From Haloplasmatales bacterium 4B (GTDB taxonomy: Bacteria > Bacillota_I > Bacilli_A > Haloplasmatales > Haloplasmataceae): DNA of 64,000 nucleotides. The position numbers and the translations under genes are program-made. This document shows positions 8,831 through 17,788 of the stretch, one piece after another. The stretch spans positions 1 through 64,000 of the forward strand of contig NSKI01000001.1 of NCBI GenBank assembly GCA_003586005.1, written 5' to 3'. The notes under the pieces are model-generated. The model was not told the DNA's origin, searched no databases, and was given only the letters and a program-made list of their open reading frames with translations. Every line of letters starts with the position of its first letter. Positions within the stretch are counted from its first letter, which is position 1.

Positions 8831-8947
8831 TTGAACGAAAATAATATGTAAAATCAAGGATCTGCGTGACATTTCAAACGGTTGTTCTCATGTGTTTTAA
8901 GTATAGAGGAAGCGGTTTTGCCGATATGGTTTAACTTTTTGATAAAA
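8831..8947 (+). repeat. Leader repeat copy A (before the GNAT gene)
   Basis: Two blocks, 8831-8861 (starts TTGAACGAAAATAATATG) and about 8912-8947 (contains GGTTTTGCCGATATGGTTTA). They align with two blocks in the leader of the next gene at 9599-9629 and 9701-9736, in the same order and orientation. By hand the first pair matches at about 25 of 31 positions. Copy A is shorter between the blocks by roughly 20 bp. It is probably a repeated non-coding unit associated with accessory genes. Confidence 0.5.
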
Positions 8948-8985
8948 GAATTAAAAGGGAATTTTGTATATTAGGAGGACATAAA

Positions 8986-9513
8986 ATGACAGATTTATAT
9001 TTGAAAAAACCATCAAGAGAATTAGAAACAGATGCTATGAAATATAGAAGTGAATATCTTGAACATGGCGAAACACACATAAACGGGAGTTTCGGGTTTA
9101 TTCACTTCGATAATTACATTAAATGGCTTGAAAAAGTTATGTCGGCACACAAAAAAGAAACATCACCTATTGGTGTGCCTGCAACGACATATTTCACAGT
9201 TCGTAAAAGTGATAATAAAATAATAGGTACTATACAATTGCGCCATGACCTTAATGATGATTTGCTCAAAAGGGGTGGCAATATAGGATATGGGATTAGA
9301 CCTTCTGAACGAGGTAAGGGATATGGAACTAAGCAGTTATCTTTAGTACTTGAAAAGGCAAAAGAACTAGGTATTTCTCGTGTTATGATTTCGTGCGACA
9401 AAGCCAACTTCGCTTCTGCAAATGTTGCAATTAAAAATGGTGCAAAATTGGAATGGGATGGTTATGATGAAGAAGATGGTTTTATTCAAATTTATTGGAT
9501 TGATTTAGTGTAG
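8986..9513 (+). CDS. GNAT family N-acetyltransferase
   Basis: A 175-residue acetyl-CoA dependent acetyltransferase. The acetyl-CoA pyrophosphate-binding motif A is visible as IRPSERGKGYGTKQLSLVLE (about 107-126), preceded by beta-4 (GGNIGYGI), and motif B by NVAIKNGAKLEWDGY. The N-terminal 60 residues resemble the YjdJ-like/antibiotic or small-molecule acetyltransferases common in Bacillota. ATG at 8986 follows TTAGGAGGAC. It stands alone in the accessory patch with a repeat-containing leader. The substrate cannot be told from sequence. Confidence 0.88.
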   Translation: MTDLYLKKPSRELETDAMKYRSEYLEHGETHINGSFGFIHFDNYIKWLEKVMSAHKKETSPIGVPATTYFTVRKSDNKIIGTIQLRHDLNDDLLKRGGNIGYGIRPSERGKGYGTKQLSLVLEKAKELGISRVMISCDKANFASANVAIKNGAKLEWDGYDEEDGFIQIYWIDLV

Positions 9514-9598
9514 ACTATTGTATAATCTACCTAAGGAGATGAATTATGTAAACTTACCTACAAGACTATTTGGTGTCGAACGTAAAGCGATTTGTTTT

Positions 9599-9736
9599 TT
9601 GAACAGAAATAACAGGTAAAATCAGAGATTCTAGCAATATTTTAAATAGACAACCTTAAGTATTTTTGGTAAGTGGAAACAGAAATCAACAGGAAAATTG
9701 TGTAGTTTTGCTGATAGAGTTTAAATTTTTACAAAA
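9599..9736 (+). repeat. Leader repeat copy B (before the phosphotransferase gene)
   Basis: Copy B of the two-block repeat described at 8831-8947: TTGAACAGAAATAACAGG at 9599 and AGTTTTGCTGATAGAGTTTA at about 9704-9723, with a longer middle section. No frame runs through it. Confidence 0.5.
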
Positions 9737-9796
9737 AACAGAACTGTTTAGCAAAAGGGTGAATATAGAATAATTTATATAAAAGGCGGTGCGGGA

Positions 9797-10693
9797 ATGT
9801 TTGAAGAAATTAACGGCAGCGAGTTGTGGTCTAAAATTGAACGAATTAATAAGGGTTGGTCTGATGACACAAAATATTATATTGAAGCAGAAGACAATCA
9901 GAAATTTTTATTAAGAATATCAAATATCGAAAAATATGAAGAAAAGAAAAAAGAATATGATGTTATTTCCATGTACTCAAAACTGGGATTTGAGATGTCG
10001 AAGCCTCTTGGTTTTGGAATCTGTAATAAACAACAACATGTGTATATGCTGTTAATGTGGGTAGATGGTGAAGATTTGGAACAGGTTTTGCCCCAACTAA
10101 AAATTGAGGAACAATATCGCCTGGGAAGTGAAGCTGGGGTAATTCTAAAGAAAATGCATAGTCTTGAAGTGCCTCCTGAAAAAATACCAACAGAAACTAA
10201 AATTTCAAAAAAGAAAGCACAAATACAAAGGTATATTGATTCAAACGTGAGAATTGCTGATGATGAGGCAGCGCTTGATTTTATCAATAAGAATATTGAA
10301 AAGGTATGGTCAAAACCACCGGTTTATCAGCATGGAGATTTTCATCCCGGGAATTTAATATTAACTGCGGAAGGTAAAATAGGTGTTATAGATTTCAATT
10401 GTTGGGAAATAGGAGATCCATATGAAGAATTTTACAAGTTAGAAAGCTTTGGAACAGAGGTGAGTATACCTTATTGTATCGGACAAATTGATGGATATTT
10501 TGCTGGTAATATTCCTGAAGAATTTTGGGATATTCTTGCAGTATACGTAGCACATGCTTCGTTGTATTCAATAAAATGGGCGGAGAAATTTGGACAGCAT
10601 GATATTGACAATATGGTGAATATTTACAAAAAATCAATTGAACACTATGATAATTTTAATAGACGAATACCAAAATGGTATAAAAAAGTTTGA
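9797..10693 (+). CDS. Aminoglycoside phosphotransferase (APH) family kinase
   Basis: A 298-residue small-molecule kinase of the APH/choline-kinase fold. The catalytic loop HGDFHPGNLIL (Brenner motif with Asp and Asn) is near residues 179-189, and the metal-binding IDF of VIDFNCWEIGDPYEEFY near 198-214. The N-terminal lobe has FLLRISNIEKYEEKKKEYDV, with the ATP lysine/arginine strand and the glutamate-rich helix. ATG at 9797 follows GGCGGTGCGGGA. Members phosphorylate aminoglycosides, macrolides or cellular metabolites; whether it gives resistance cannot be said. Single gene with its own long leader; ends in TGA. Confidence 0.85.
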   Translation: MFEEINGSELWSKIERINKGWSDDTKYYIEAEDNQKFLLRISNIEKYEEKKKEYDVISMYSKLGFEMSKPLGFGICNKQQHVYMLLMWVDGEDLEQVLPQLKIEEQYRLGSEAGVILKKMHSLEVPPEKIPTETKISKKKAQIQRYIDSNVRIADDEAALDFINKNIEKVWSKPPVYQHGDFHPGNLILTAEGKIGVIDFNCWEIGDPYEEFYKLESFGTEVSIPYCIGQIDGYFAGNIPEEFWDILAVYVAHASLYSIKWAEKFGQHDIDNMVNIYKKSIEHYDNFNRRIPKWYKKV

Positions 10694-11034
10694 ACACAAT
10701 TCACACATGAGGTAAATTATGAAAAATCATTCAATCACCCAAAATATAAAGCTTATATTTAAATATTGATAAGTGTTTCTAAATTAATAAATTATGCTGT
10801 GCGAAAACGTTATCAAAAGGGGGGGCGTTATGCAAAATCTATATTTACTCGTAAAGCTAGAGAGACTATAGTTCAACCACCCGTTGAGTATGTGGTTTAA
10901 GATCTTATGCGAGTTTTATGCATTTAGTAAAGACAAGAGAATTTTGAGAATAAACAGCAAAAAGGAAATGTGATGTATCATCAAGAACTTTTAAAAATTT
11001 TTGCTTGACAAAATAAACCTAGGGAGGATTAATT
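10694..11034. other. Non-coding leader of the serine hydrolase gene
   Basis: 341 bp without a gene. It contains a G7 run followed by CGTTATGC (about 10820-10832), two later TATGC copies (near 10906 and 10917) and a small stem AACCAC / GTGGTT (about 10874-10896). It does not clearly share the blocks seen before the two preceding genes. AGGGAGG precedes the next start. Confidence 0.4.
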
Positions 11035-12117
11035 ATGAATTTTACAAGAGAGGCACAAGTGATACAAGACATTTTAAGTAAAAAAGAGAAAGAAGATAAG
11101 TATTCGGGAATAGTGTTTATAAAGCATAAAAATAAAGTTTTATATTCATCAACTCGTGGGTATGCAAACAGAACTTGGAATATAAAAAATGATTTAAGTA
11201 CAAAGTTTAGAATCGGTTCAATATCGAAGCTGTTTACAGCAGTTGCTATATTAAAGCTTGTAGAAGAAAAGAATATAAATTTACATGACAATATACATAC
11301 ATATCTAAATTTATATGACTCGAAAATATCGGAAGATGTAACAATCTATCACCTTTTAACTCATACATCAGGAATAGGAGATTACTACGATGAAATGAAT
11401 TCAACAGATGATGATTGGTTTGAACTTTGGAGAAAGAAACCAATATATACAGTTAGAAATTTGAGAGATTACTATGAAATGTTTAAAGAAAAAGAGCCTA
11501 TATTTAAGGCCGGAGAAAAGTTTCATTACAGTGGAGCAGGATACATATTATTAGGAATGCTCATAGAAAAAATAACTAAAAAAAGATATGATTACTACAT
11601 AAAAGAAGTGGTATTTGATAAAATAGGTCTTGAAAACACTAAATTCATAGACAATGAAGGAGTTGAAAAAGGAGTTGCAGATGGCTATGAGCCAGACTTT
11701 GATGATGCGGGAAAGGTAACCACTTGGAAAAAAAATATATTTACAATGACACCACTTCCAGCTTCAGATGGAGGAGCAACATCAACAGCTGAAGACCTTG
11801 TTAAATTTAGCAGAGCACTTAGAAACAACGAACTTTTAAATGAAAAATATACAAAGCTAATTTTAGAGCCAAAAGTACTAGATCAAGATTCAAATGGCTT
11901 TAAGGAGTATACTTGGAAGTATAGCTTTGCAAACTGGTTCTTATTAGAAGACGATAAAATAGTTAGATATGGTCATACGGGAGAAGAGTTTGGAGTAAGC
12001 GCAAGACTCTATTACTATCCTGAAAAGGACATAGATGTGGTTTTACTTGGAAATCTGGGTTTTTGCACTGGTTCTATCGGATGGAAAGTGCATGATTTAA
12101 TAGTGGGAAGAATGTAA
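11035..12117 (+). CDS. Serine hydrolase, beta-lactamase class C / penicillin-binding protein fold
   Basis: A 360-residue protein with the three active-site elements of this fold: SISK (S-x-x-K, in RIGSISKLFTAVAILK, about residue 62), YSG (in FHYSGAGYILLGM, Y-S-G replacing the Y-x-N motif) and HTG (in RYGHTGEEFG, replacing KTG). No signal peptide is visible, so it is probably cytoplasmic and more likely an esterase or D-aminopeptidase-like enzyme than a secreted beta-lactamase. ATG at 11035 follows CTAGGGAGGATT. Third gene of the accessory patch, alone behind a 341-bp leader. Confidence 0.85.
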   Translation: MNFTREAQVIQDILSKKEKEDKYSGIVFIKHKNKVLYSSTRGYANRTWNIKNDLSTKFRIGSISKLFTAVAILKLVEEKNINLHDNIHTYLNLYDSKISEDVTIYHLLTHTSGIGDYYDEMNSTDDDWFELWRKKPIYTVRNLRDYYEMFKEKEPIFKAGEKFHYSGAGYILLGMLIEKITKKRYDYYIKEVVFDKIGLENTKFIDNEGVEKGVADGYEPDFDDAGKVTTWKKNIFTMTPLPASDGGATSTAEDLVKFSRALRNNELLNEKYTKLILEPKVLDQDSNGFKEYTWKYSFANWFLLEDDKIVRYGHTGEEFGVSARLYYYPEKDIDVVLLGNLGFCTGSIGWKVHDLIVGRM

Positions 12118-12369
12118 GACAAAATATTTGTAAAAATTTCTGCCAGGTTGAGGGTCGACATTATTTAACACTTTATAATATCCCATATTATGTTGAAATA
12201 GAAAAAGTTATAGATATTAATTAAACTTATTAAAGAGGAATTAATTGGGTTATCTATTTTATTTATATGTTACTGATATTTTTACTATAGGAATCGTAAA
12301 TAGTTTTTATTCTTTACGTCAAATTAAATCAGTTTATGCAATTAAGATAACTAATCAAGTAGCAAATAG
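12118..12369. other. Intergenic, no gene recognised
   Basis: AT-rich. The short frame near 12250-12350 (TDIFTIGIVNSFYSLRQIKS) has no start site and no recognised family. Confidence 0.3.
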
Positions 12370-12409
12370 AAAATTCTATGTAAAGTTAATCACCTAACAT
12401 AGAATTTTT
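12370..12409. terminator. Terminator downstream of the MarR gene (possibly bidirectional)
   Basis: AAAATTCTATGT (12370-12381) pairs perfectly with ACATAGAATTTT (12397-12408). A-tract and T-tract flank the stem, and it lies just past the stop of the minus-strand MarR gene. Confidence 0.7.
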
Positions 12410-12414
12410 ATATT

Positions 12415-12858
12415 TTATTTTGTTTTAGATAATATTTTATTCACAGCACGTAAATGACCGATGCATTCATCTAGGTCATTTTCTGATAAATCAGAAAATG
12501 CGATAGAAATATGTTCAATCATTTTTTCTTTAATATTAAGAAGAAAAATTTTACCTTCTTCAGTTATACTAGATAAAACAATTCGCCTATTTTCTTCTGA
12601 TGTATATCTAATAACCCATTTATTTTCAACTAGGTAGTCCATAATTCTTGTTAACTGTTGATTAGAAACACCCAGTTTTAGTGCTAAATCAGTCATTGAG
12701 ATATCTTTATTTACAAGTAGAATAGATAGACATAAATGTTGGTGAGGGGATAGTTTTACATCTTGAAAAAAATTGGATGGTTGTATGATATTTTTTCTAA
12801 ATCTAGGAGCCATTTTTAAAGATTCTTCAATGAATAATTTAATTTTATCATTTTTCAT
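12415..12858 (-). CDS. MarR family transcriptional regulator
   Basis: A 147-residue winged-helix regulator. The recognition region is MTDLALKLGVSNQQLTRIMD (about residues 55-74), followed by the wing (VIRYTSEENRRIVLSSITEE) and a dimerisation helix at the C-terminus. It is divergent from a two-gene ABC exporter, 180 bp away. The region between holds a 13-bp inverted repeat just upstream of the exporter promoter. By analogy with MarR/exporter pairs, it likely represses the exporter and is released by a drug-like ligand. Confidence 0.88.
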   Translation of the reverse strand: MKNDKIKLFIEESLKMAPRFRKNIIQPSNFFQDVKLSPHQHLCLSILLVNKDISMTDLALKLGVSNQQLTRIMDYLVENKWVIRYTSEENRRIVLSSITEEGKIFLLNIKEKMIEHISIAFSDLSENDLDECIGHLRAVNKILSKTK

Positions 12859-12908
12859 AGACTAATCACCCATGTTTATTATAGCAAACATTTATTAAAA
12901 TACAAACA

Positions 12909-12949
12909 TTTATTTAACAAAGATTAATATTTCGCATTTGTTAAATAAA
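12909..12949. promoter_or_regulatory. Inverted repeat, candidate MarR operator
   Basis: TTTATTTAACAAA (12909-12921) and TTTGTTAAATAAA (12937-12949) are exact reverse complements separated by 15 bp. A direct repeat CAAACATTTATT occurs twice just to the left (about 12887 and 12903). It lies between the divergent MarR and ABC genes. Confidence 0.6.
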
Positions 12950-12953
12950 ATTG

Positions 12954-12982
12954 TTGACAAACAACAAACCTGAATGTATAAT
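12954..12982 (+). promoter_or_regulatory. Consensus promoter of the ABC exporter operon
   Basis: TTGACA (12954-12959) and TATAAT (12977-12982) with a 17-bp spacer, five bases after the inverted repeat. Confidence 0.8.
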
Positions 12983-13038
12983 TCATAAAAGTGAAACGCT
13001 ACGTTAAATAAGTAATGTTTACTGAGAGGAAGATAAGT

Positions 13039-14802
13039 ATGATAAAACTGTTTAAATATTTGAAATTAAAAGAATGGATATTCATTGGAATAAGTATAAT
13101 ATTTATCGTAACCCAAGTTTGGTTAGATTTAAAATTACCTGAATATATGTCGAGGATTACTAAATTAGTACAAACAGAAGGGAATTCAATGAGTGAAGTT
13201 TGGAGTACAGGTGGATATATGTTACTTTGTACTCTTGGCAGTTTAGTAGCGGCTATAATAGTAGGTTACTTTGCATCAATTGTTTCATCATCATTTTCTA
13301 AAAGGTTACGGGAGAATTTATTTAATAAAGTGGAATCTTTCTCAATGGAGGAAATAAATAAGTTTTCAACTCCTAGTTTAATTACTCGATCAACAAATGA
13401 TATTACTCAAGTTCAAATGCTTGTAGCAATGGGACTTCAAATAATGATTAAAGCGCCAATTCTTGCTGTTTGGGCAATATTTAAGATTTCAGGAAAGAAT
13501 TGGCAATGGACACTATCAACTGGTATAGCTATATTTATTTTACTTATTGTAATTGGGATTCTAATTATTTTCGCAGTACCTAAGTTTAAGAAAATTCAAA
13601 CACTTACAGATAATCTTAATCGGGTTACAAGGGAAAATTTAACAGGAATACGTGTTGTTCGTGCCTATAATGCTGAAAGTTATGAAAATCAAAAATTTGA
13701 AAATGCTAACGAAGAATTAACATCGACAAACCTTTTTGTTTTTAGGTTAATGGCTATTATGAATCCATTGATGACTTCGATAATGAGTGGAATAAGTTTA
13801 GCCATTTATTGGATAGGTGCTTATTTAATTAGCCAAGTTAATATGCATGATTCAATAAATCTATTTAGCGATATGGTAGTATTTTCATCATATGCGATTC
13901 AAATTGTAATATCGTTTATGATACTTACCATGATTTTTATAATGTTACCTAGAGCCTCTGTATCCGCGAAGCGTATTAATGAGGTGCTAAATACTAAATC
14001 AGCAATTATAGATGGGTCTGGTAATAATTTACCAACGACTAAAATAGGTGAAGTAGTATTTAAAAATGTAAGTTTTAAATATCCTGATGCTGAAGAATAT
14101 GTAATAAAAAACATTAGTTTTGTAGTGCATAAGGGAGATACAGTAGCATTTATTGGTTCTACAGGAAGTGGTAAATCTACTCTTGTTAACTTGATTCCAA
14201 GATTTTATGATGTTACCGAGGGTGAAGTATTAGTTGATGGAATTAATGTAAAAGATTATAAACTTAAGGATTTGTATTATAAATTAGGATACGTATCTCA
14301 AAAAGCTGTATTATTTACTGGCTCAATAAAATCTAATGTTGCTTATGGGGAAAGACTTGACGGAACTCCAACTATAGAAGAAGTTAAGAAAGCTGTTGAT
14401 ATCGCACAAGGGAAAAATTTTATTGAGAAAATGGAAGGGCTTTACGACGCATCAATTTCTCAAGGTGGGACAAATGTTTCAGGGGGGCAAAAACAAAGAA
14501 TTGCCATTTCGCGTGCTATATGTCATAATCCAGAAATATTTATATTTGACGACTCATTCTCAGCCTTAGATTATAAAACTGAGAGATTATTAAGAGCAGA
14601 ATTAAAGAAACAATCAAAAGAAAAAACAAGTTTAATTGTTGCACAAAGGATTGGAACGATTATAGATGCTGATAAGATTATAGTTTTAGATGAAGGGAAT
14701 GTGGTGGGAATTGGTAAACATAAAGAATTAATGAAATCGTGTAGTGTTTATCAAGAAATCGCTTATTCACAATTATCAGAGGAGGAATTAGAAAATGAGT
14801 AA
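13039..14802 (+). CDS. Heterodimeric ABC multidrug exporter, subunit with degenerate ATPase site
   Basis: A 587-residue half-transporter: six membrane helices (about 1-320), then an ATPase domain. Walker A is GSTGSGKST and the signature is VSGGQKQR. The Walker B region reads IFIFDDSFSALD, with Asp where the catalytic Glu should be, and the switch reads VAQR with Gln instead of His. Such a non-catalytic site is known for one partner of heterodimers such as BmrC/BmrD or TM287/288. ATG at 13039, after GAGAGGAAG, is preferred over the in-frame ATG at 13015. It overlaps the partner gene by 8 bp. Likely drug or lipid efflux under MarR control. Confidence 0.88.
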   Translation: MIKLFKYLKLKEWIFIGISIIFIVTQVWLDLKLPEYMSRITKLVQTEGNSMSEVWSTGGYMLLCTLGSLVAAIIVGYFASIVSSSFSKRLRENLFNKVESFSMEEINKFSTPSLITRSTNDITQVQMLVAMGLQIMIKAPILAVWAIFKISGKNWQWTLSTGIAIFILLIVIGILIIFAVPKFKKIQTLTDNLNRVTRENLTGIRVVRAYNAESYENQKFENANEELTSTNLFVFRLMAIMNPLMTSIMSGISLAIYWIGAYLISQVNMHDSINLFSDMVVFSSYAIQIVISFMILTMIFIMLPRASVSAKRINEVLNTKSAIIDGSGNNLPTTKIGEVVFKNVSFKYPDAEEYVIKNISFVVHKGDTVAFIGSTGSGKSTLVNLIPRFYDVTEGEVLVDGINVKDYKLKDLYYKLGYVSQKAVLFTGSIKSNVAYGERLDGTPTIEEVKKAVDIAQGKNFIEKMEGLYDASISQGGTNVSGGQKQRIAISRAICHNPEIFIFDDSFSALDYKTERLLRAELKKQSKEKTSLIVAQRIGTIIDADKIIVLDEGNVVGIGKHKELMKSCSVYQEIAYSQLSEEELENE

Positions 14803-16609
14803 TGCTACAATTAGAAATAGAAGTAATAACCCTCATGGTCCGATGATGATTCACGGAAGTGGTGTGAAAGACTTTAAAAAGTCAATTGGGAAACTACTTA
14901 TGTACAGTAAAAAATATTTAGTAGTAATTGGAATAGCATTACTTTTCGCAATTATAGGTACAATCTTATCGATTTTAGGTCCTAATAAACTTCGAGAAAT
15001 GACAGATATTATCACGAAGGGTTTAGTAACAGGTATAAATTTAACATCCATAAAAAATATTGGTTTCTTGCTAGTTACATTATATTCAATTAGTGCTGTA
15101 TTTGCTTATTTACAAGGGTATATAATGGCAACTGTGACTCAAAAAATTTCAAAAGAAATGAGAAGTGATATCTCATTAAAAATAAACAAATTACCTTTAA
15201 AATACTTTGATTCTACAACTTTAGGTGATGTATTAAGTCGAGTTACAAATGATGTTGATACTATCGGTCAAGCCCTTAATCAAAGTTTAGGTTCTTTAGT
15301 TACTTCGATTACAATGTTTTTGGGATCATTAATAATGATGTTTTCGATAAATTGGATTATGACACTTGTTGCAATTGGTTCAACATTTATTGGCTTTTTT
15401 TTCATGATGTTGATTATGACTAAGTCGCAAAAATACTTCGTCTGTCAACAAAAAGATTTAGGAGCTATCAATGGTCACATTGAAGAAATATATTCAGGGC
15501 ATAATGTAGTAAAAGTATATAATGGCGAAAAAAAAGCTTTAAAAGAATTTAAAAAGATTAACGAGAAGTTATATGATAGTGGTTGGAAGTCACAATTTCT
15601 TTCAGGAATGATGATGCCAATTATGGGCTTTATTGGCAATTTTGGTTATGTTGCAGTATGTGTAGTTGGTGCCTCACTTGCAATGAATGGGCAAATAACT
15701 TTTGGAGTTATTGTAGCATTTATGATTTATATACGCTTATTTACAAACCCATTAGGGAGAATAGCTCAAGCTGCAACTCGTCTTCAGTCAGCAGTAGCAG
15801 CAAGTGAGAGGGTATTTGAATTCTTAGAAGAAAATGAACTTGTAGATGAAAGTCATAAAACTAAAGCATTAGATACTATTAAAGGAAATGTTGAGTTTAA
15901 GCACGTTAAATTTGGCTATGATGAGAATAAAGAGATTATTCATAACTTTTCTTCTTACGTAAAAGCAGGACAAAAAATCGCTATTGTAGGTCCTACTGGT
16001 GCTGGAAAAACAACAATTGTAAATCTATTAATGAGATTCTATGAAATTAACGAAGGGGATATAGTAATAGATGGTGTATCAATTAAAGAATTAACAAGAG
16101 AAAATGTTCATAATTTATTTTGTATGGTTCTACAAGATACATGGTTATTTGAAGGTACTGTAAAAGAAAACATTGTCTATAGTAAAAAAGGTGTTAAAGA
16201 CGAAGAGATAGCGACAGCTTGTAAGTCCGTTGGAATTGACCATTTTATTCGTACTCTACCGAAGGGGTATGATACAGTTTTAAATGATAAGGCTAATTTA
16301 TCTCAAGGTCAAAAACAATTATTAACAATCGCAAGAGCAATGATTCAAAATTCTCCATTATTGATTTTAGATGAAGCAACAAGTTCTGTTGATACAAGAA
16401 CAGAGCTTTTGATTCAAGAAGCAATGGATAAATTAATGGTTGGTAGAACATCGTTCGTTATTGCTCATAGATTATCAACAATTAAAAATGCTGATTTAAT
16501 TTTAGTAATGAAAGATGGAGATATAGTAGAAAGTGGTGGTCACAACGAATTAATTGCTAGAAATGGACTCTATGCAGAATTATACAATAGTCAGTTTGAA
16601 GTGAATTAA
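14795..16609 (+). CDS. Heterodimeric ABC multidrug exporter, catalytic subunit
   Basis: A 604-residue partner of the preceding protein: a 30-residue soluble N-terminal extension, six membrane helices, then an ATPase domain with Walker A (GPTGAGKTT), signature (LSQGQKQLL), Walker B with catalytic Glu (LLILDEATSSVD) and the switch histidine (IAHRLSTI). It thus supplies the canonical catalytic residues missing in the first subunit. ATG at 14795 follows GAGGAGG and overlaps the upstream stop. The pair with a divergent MarR regulator is typical of inducible multidrug exporters. Confidence 0.9.
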   Translation: MSNATIRNRSNNPHGPMMIHGSGVKDFKKSIGKLLMYSKKYLVVIGIALLFAIIGTILSILGPNKLREMTDIITKGLVTGINLTSIKNIGFLLVTLYSISAVFAYLQGYIMATVTQKISKEMRSDISLKINKLPLKYFDSTTLGDVLSRVTNDVDTIGQALNQSLGSLVTSITMFLGSLIMMFSINWIMTLVAIGSTFIGFFFMMLIMTKSQKYFVCQQKDLGAINGHIEEIYSGHNVVKVYNGEKKALKEFKKINEKLYDSGWKSQFLSGMMMPIMGFIGNFGYVAVCVVGASLAMNGQITFGVIVAFMIYIRLFTNPLGRIAQAATRLQSAVAASERVFEFLEENELVDESHKTKALDTIKGNVEFKHVKFGYDENKEIIHNFSSYVKAGQKIAIVGPTGAGKTTIVNLLMRFYEINEGDIVIDGVSIKELTRENVHNLFCMVLQDTWLFEGTVKENIVYSKKGVKDEEIATACKSVGIDHFIRTLPKGYDTVLNDKANLSQGQKQLLTIARAMIQNSPLLILDEATSSVDTRTELLIQEAMDKLMVGRTSFVIAHRLSTIKNADLILVMKDGDIVESGGHNELIARNGLYAELYNSQFEVN

Positions 16610-16664
16610 AAAAAATTCATAGGTTATGTACCACATTATCTTTAATGTTTTATTTTGGAAATAC

Positions 16665-16693
16665 AAAGGGAAGGTAAATTATACCTTCCCTTT
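16665..16693. terminator. Hairpin terminator after the ABC exporter operon
   Basis: Perfect 12-bp stem AAAGGGAAGGTA / TACCTTCCCTTT with a 5-base loop. The T-run is part of the stem, so it can act in both directions. Confidence 0.7.
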
Positions 16694-16769
16694 ATGGGGT
16701 TATAAACAATTTATCTTCATTATTTCTTTCAGTTTTCTTATATTGTTTTATTATTTCACTTGAAAGAAC

Positions 16770-16975
16770 CACCAGATATTAGTCATGAATCATTTTTTTA
16801 TCGGTGAATAAATTCTCATATTTACTTCTGTCTCAGTCTCAACTTTCTCTTCAAGAAAGGCTTTAAGTTCAGACAAGTCATATTCATAATTTTTTTGATA
16901 TCACTAATTAGTTTTTTCCATCCATTCGGAATTCTTTCAAATTTCTCAATTTGTTGGGGGAAACATAATTTTACT
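16770..16975 (-). pseudogene. Degraded unrecognised reading frame
   Basis: The minus strand reads FERIPNGWKKLISDIKKI, then after a frame change NYEYDLSELKAFLEEKVE and TEVNMRIYSPIKK before a stop. The flow across the frame change looks like a real protein broken by an indel. No start site was found and no family is recognised. Confidence 0.35.
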
Positions 16976-17114
16976 TAATAATATAAATATTATTATATAT
17001 CTTACTACTTACTAATAAAGGTTATCTTTTTGTGTTTTATTAATGATTGATAATTCCAATTTAATTATCTAGCATTCTTTCCGTGTCTTCATTAGTAACA
17101 TTTCACCAGATATT

Positions 17115-17744
17115 TTACGAAGACAAATGTTTATAGTAGAAAATAGCAAGTTGAGTTCGATCTCTCAAATTGAGTTTTTCGAGAATGACGCTTATGTAAT
17201 TTCGTACTGTCCCCTCACTTAAAAACAAATCCTTTGCAATTTCCTTGTTTGAGAGACCTTTTGAAACCGATAATATAATATCAAATTCCTTATCTACAAT
17301 CCCATAGTCTTGATAATTCTTTTTATTTGCATGAATAGACATAGCTGATGGAAGCTTATTAATTATTTCCTCACCAAACACATTCTGTCCAGAAAAAACG
17401 GCATTTAGTGCTGGTATGATACTATTGTAATGATGTTTTAAAATGTATCCCTTAACTCCTATCTTTAGTGCCTTAATGATATATTCATAATCTTCAAAAG
17501 TAGTTAAAAAAAGCACCTTTGCATTCGTGAAGGTTTTTATTATTTCTTCAGCCGCTTCTAGTCCATTCATTTTGTCCATTCTTATATCCATTATAAGAAT
17601 ATCGGGTTGATGCTCTTTATAGAGTCTTATCGCTTCTTCTCCACTATTCCCTATTGCCATCACTTCAAAACCTTCATTCGCTTCTATAATTGTTTTTAAT
17701 GATGATGAGACGAGAATATCGTCATCTACAATTACTATTTTCAT
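17115..17744 (-). CDS. Response regulator, NarL/LuxR family
   Basis: A 209-residue transcription factor. The receiver domain (1-120) has acidic residues DDD at 7-9, phospho-acceptor Asp53 (in LIMDIRMDKMNG), the switch Thr in LFLTTFED and Lys in GYILKHH. The C-terminal LuxR-type HTH reads LSNKEIAKDLFLSEGTVRNY. Start at 17744 is chosen because GGAGGATAATT precedes ATGAAAATAG. It lies 44 bp after the kinase gene, so the two form a two-component operon. The divergent ABC-2 transporter at 19021 is the probable target. Confidence 0.92.
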   Translation of the reverse strand: MKIVIVDDDILVSSSLKTIIEANEGFEVMAIGNSGEEAIRLYKEHQPDILIMDIRMDKMNGLEAAEEIIKTFTNAKVLFLTTFEDYEYIIKALKIGVKGYILKHHYNSIIPALNAVFSGQNVFGEEIINKLPSAMSIHANKKNYQDYGIVDKEFDIILSVSKGLSNKEIAKDLFLSEGTVRNYISVILEKLNLRDRTQLAIFYYKHLSS

Positions 17745-17788
17745 AATTATCCTCCGCATCTATATTTAAGCAATTGCGTCGCAAAAGC

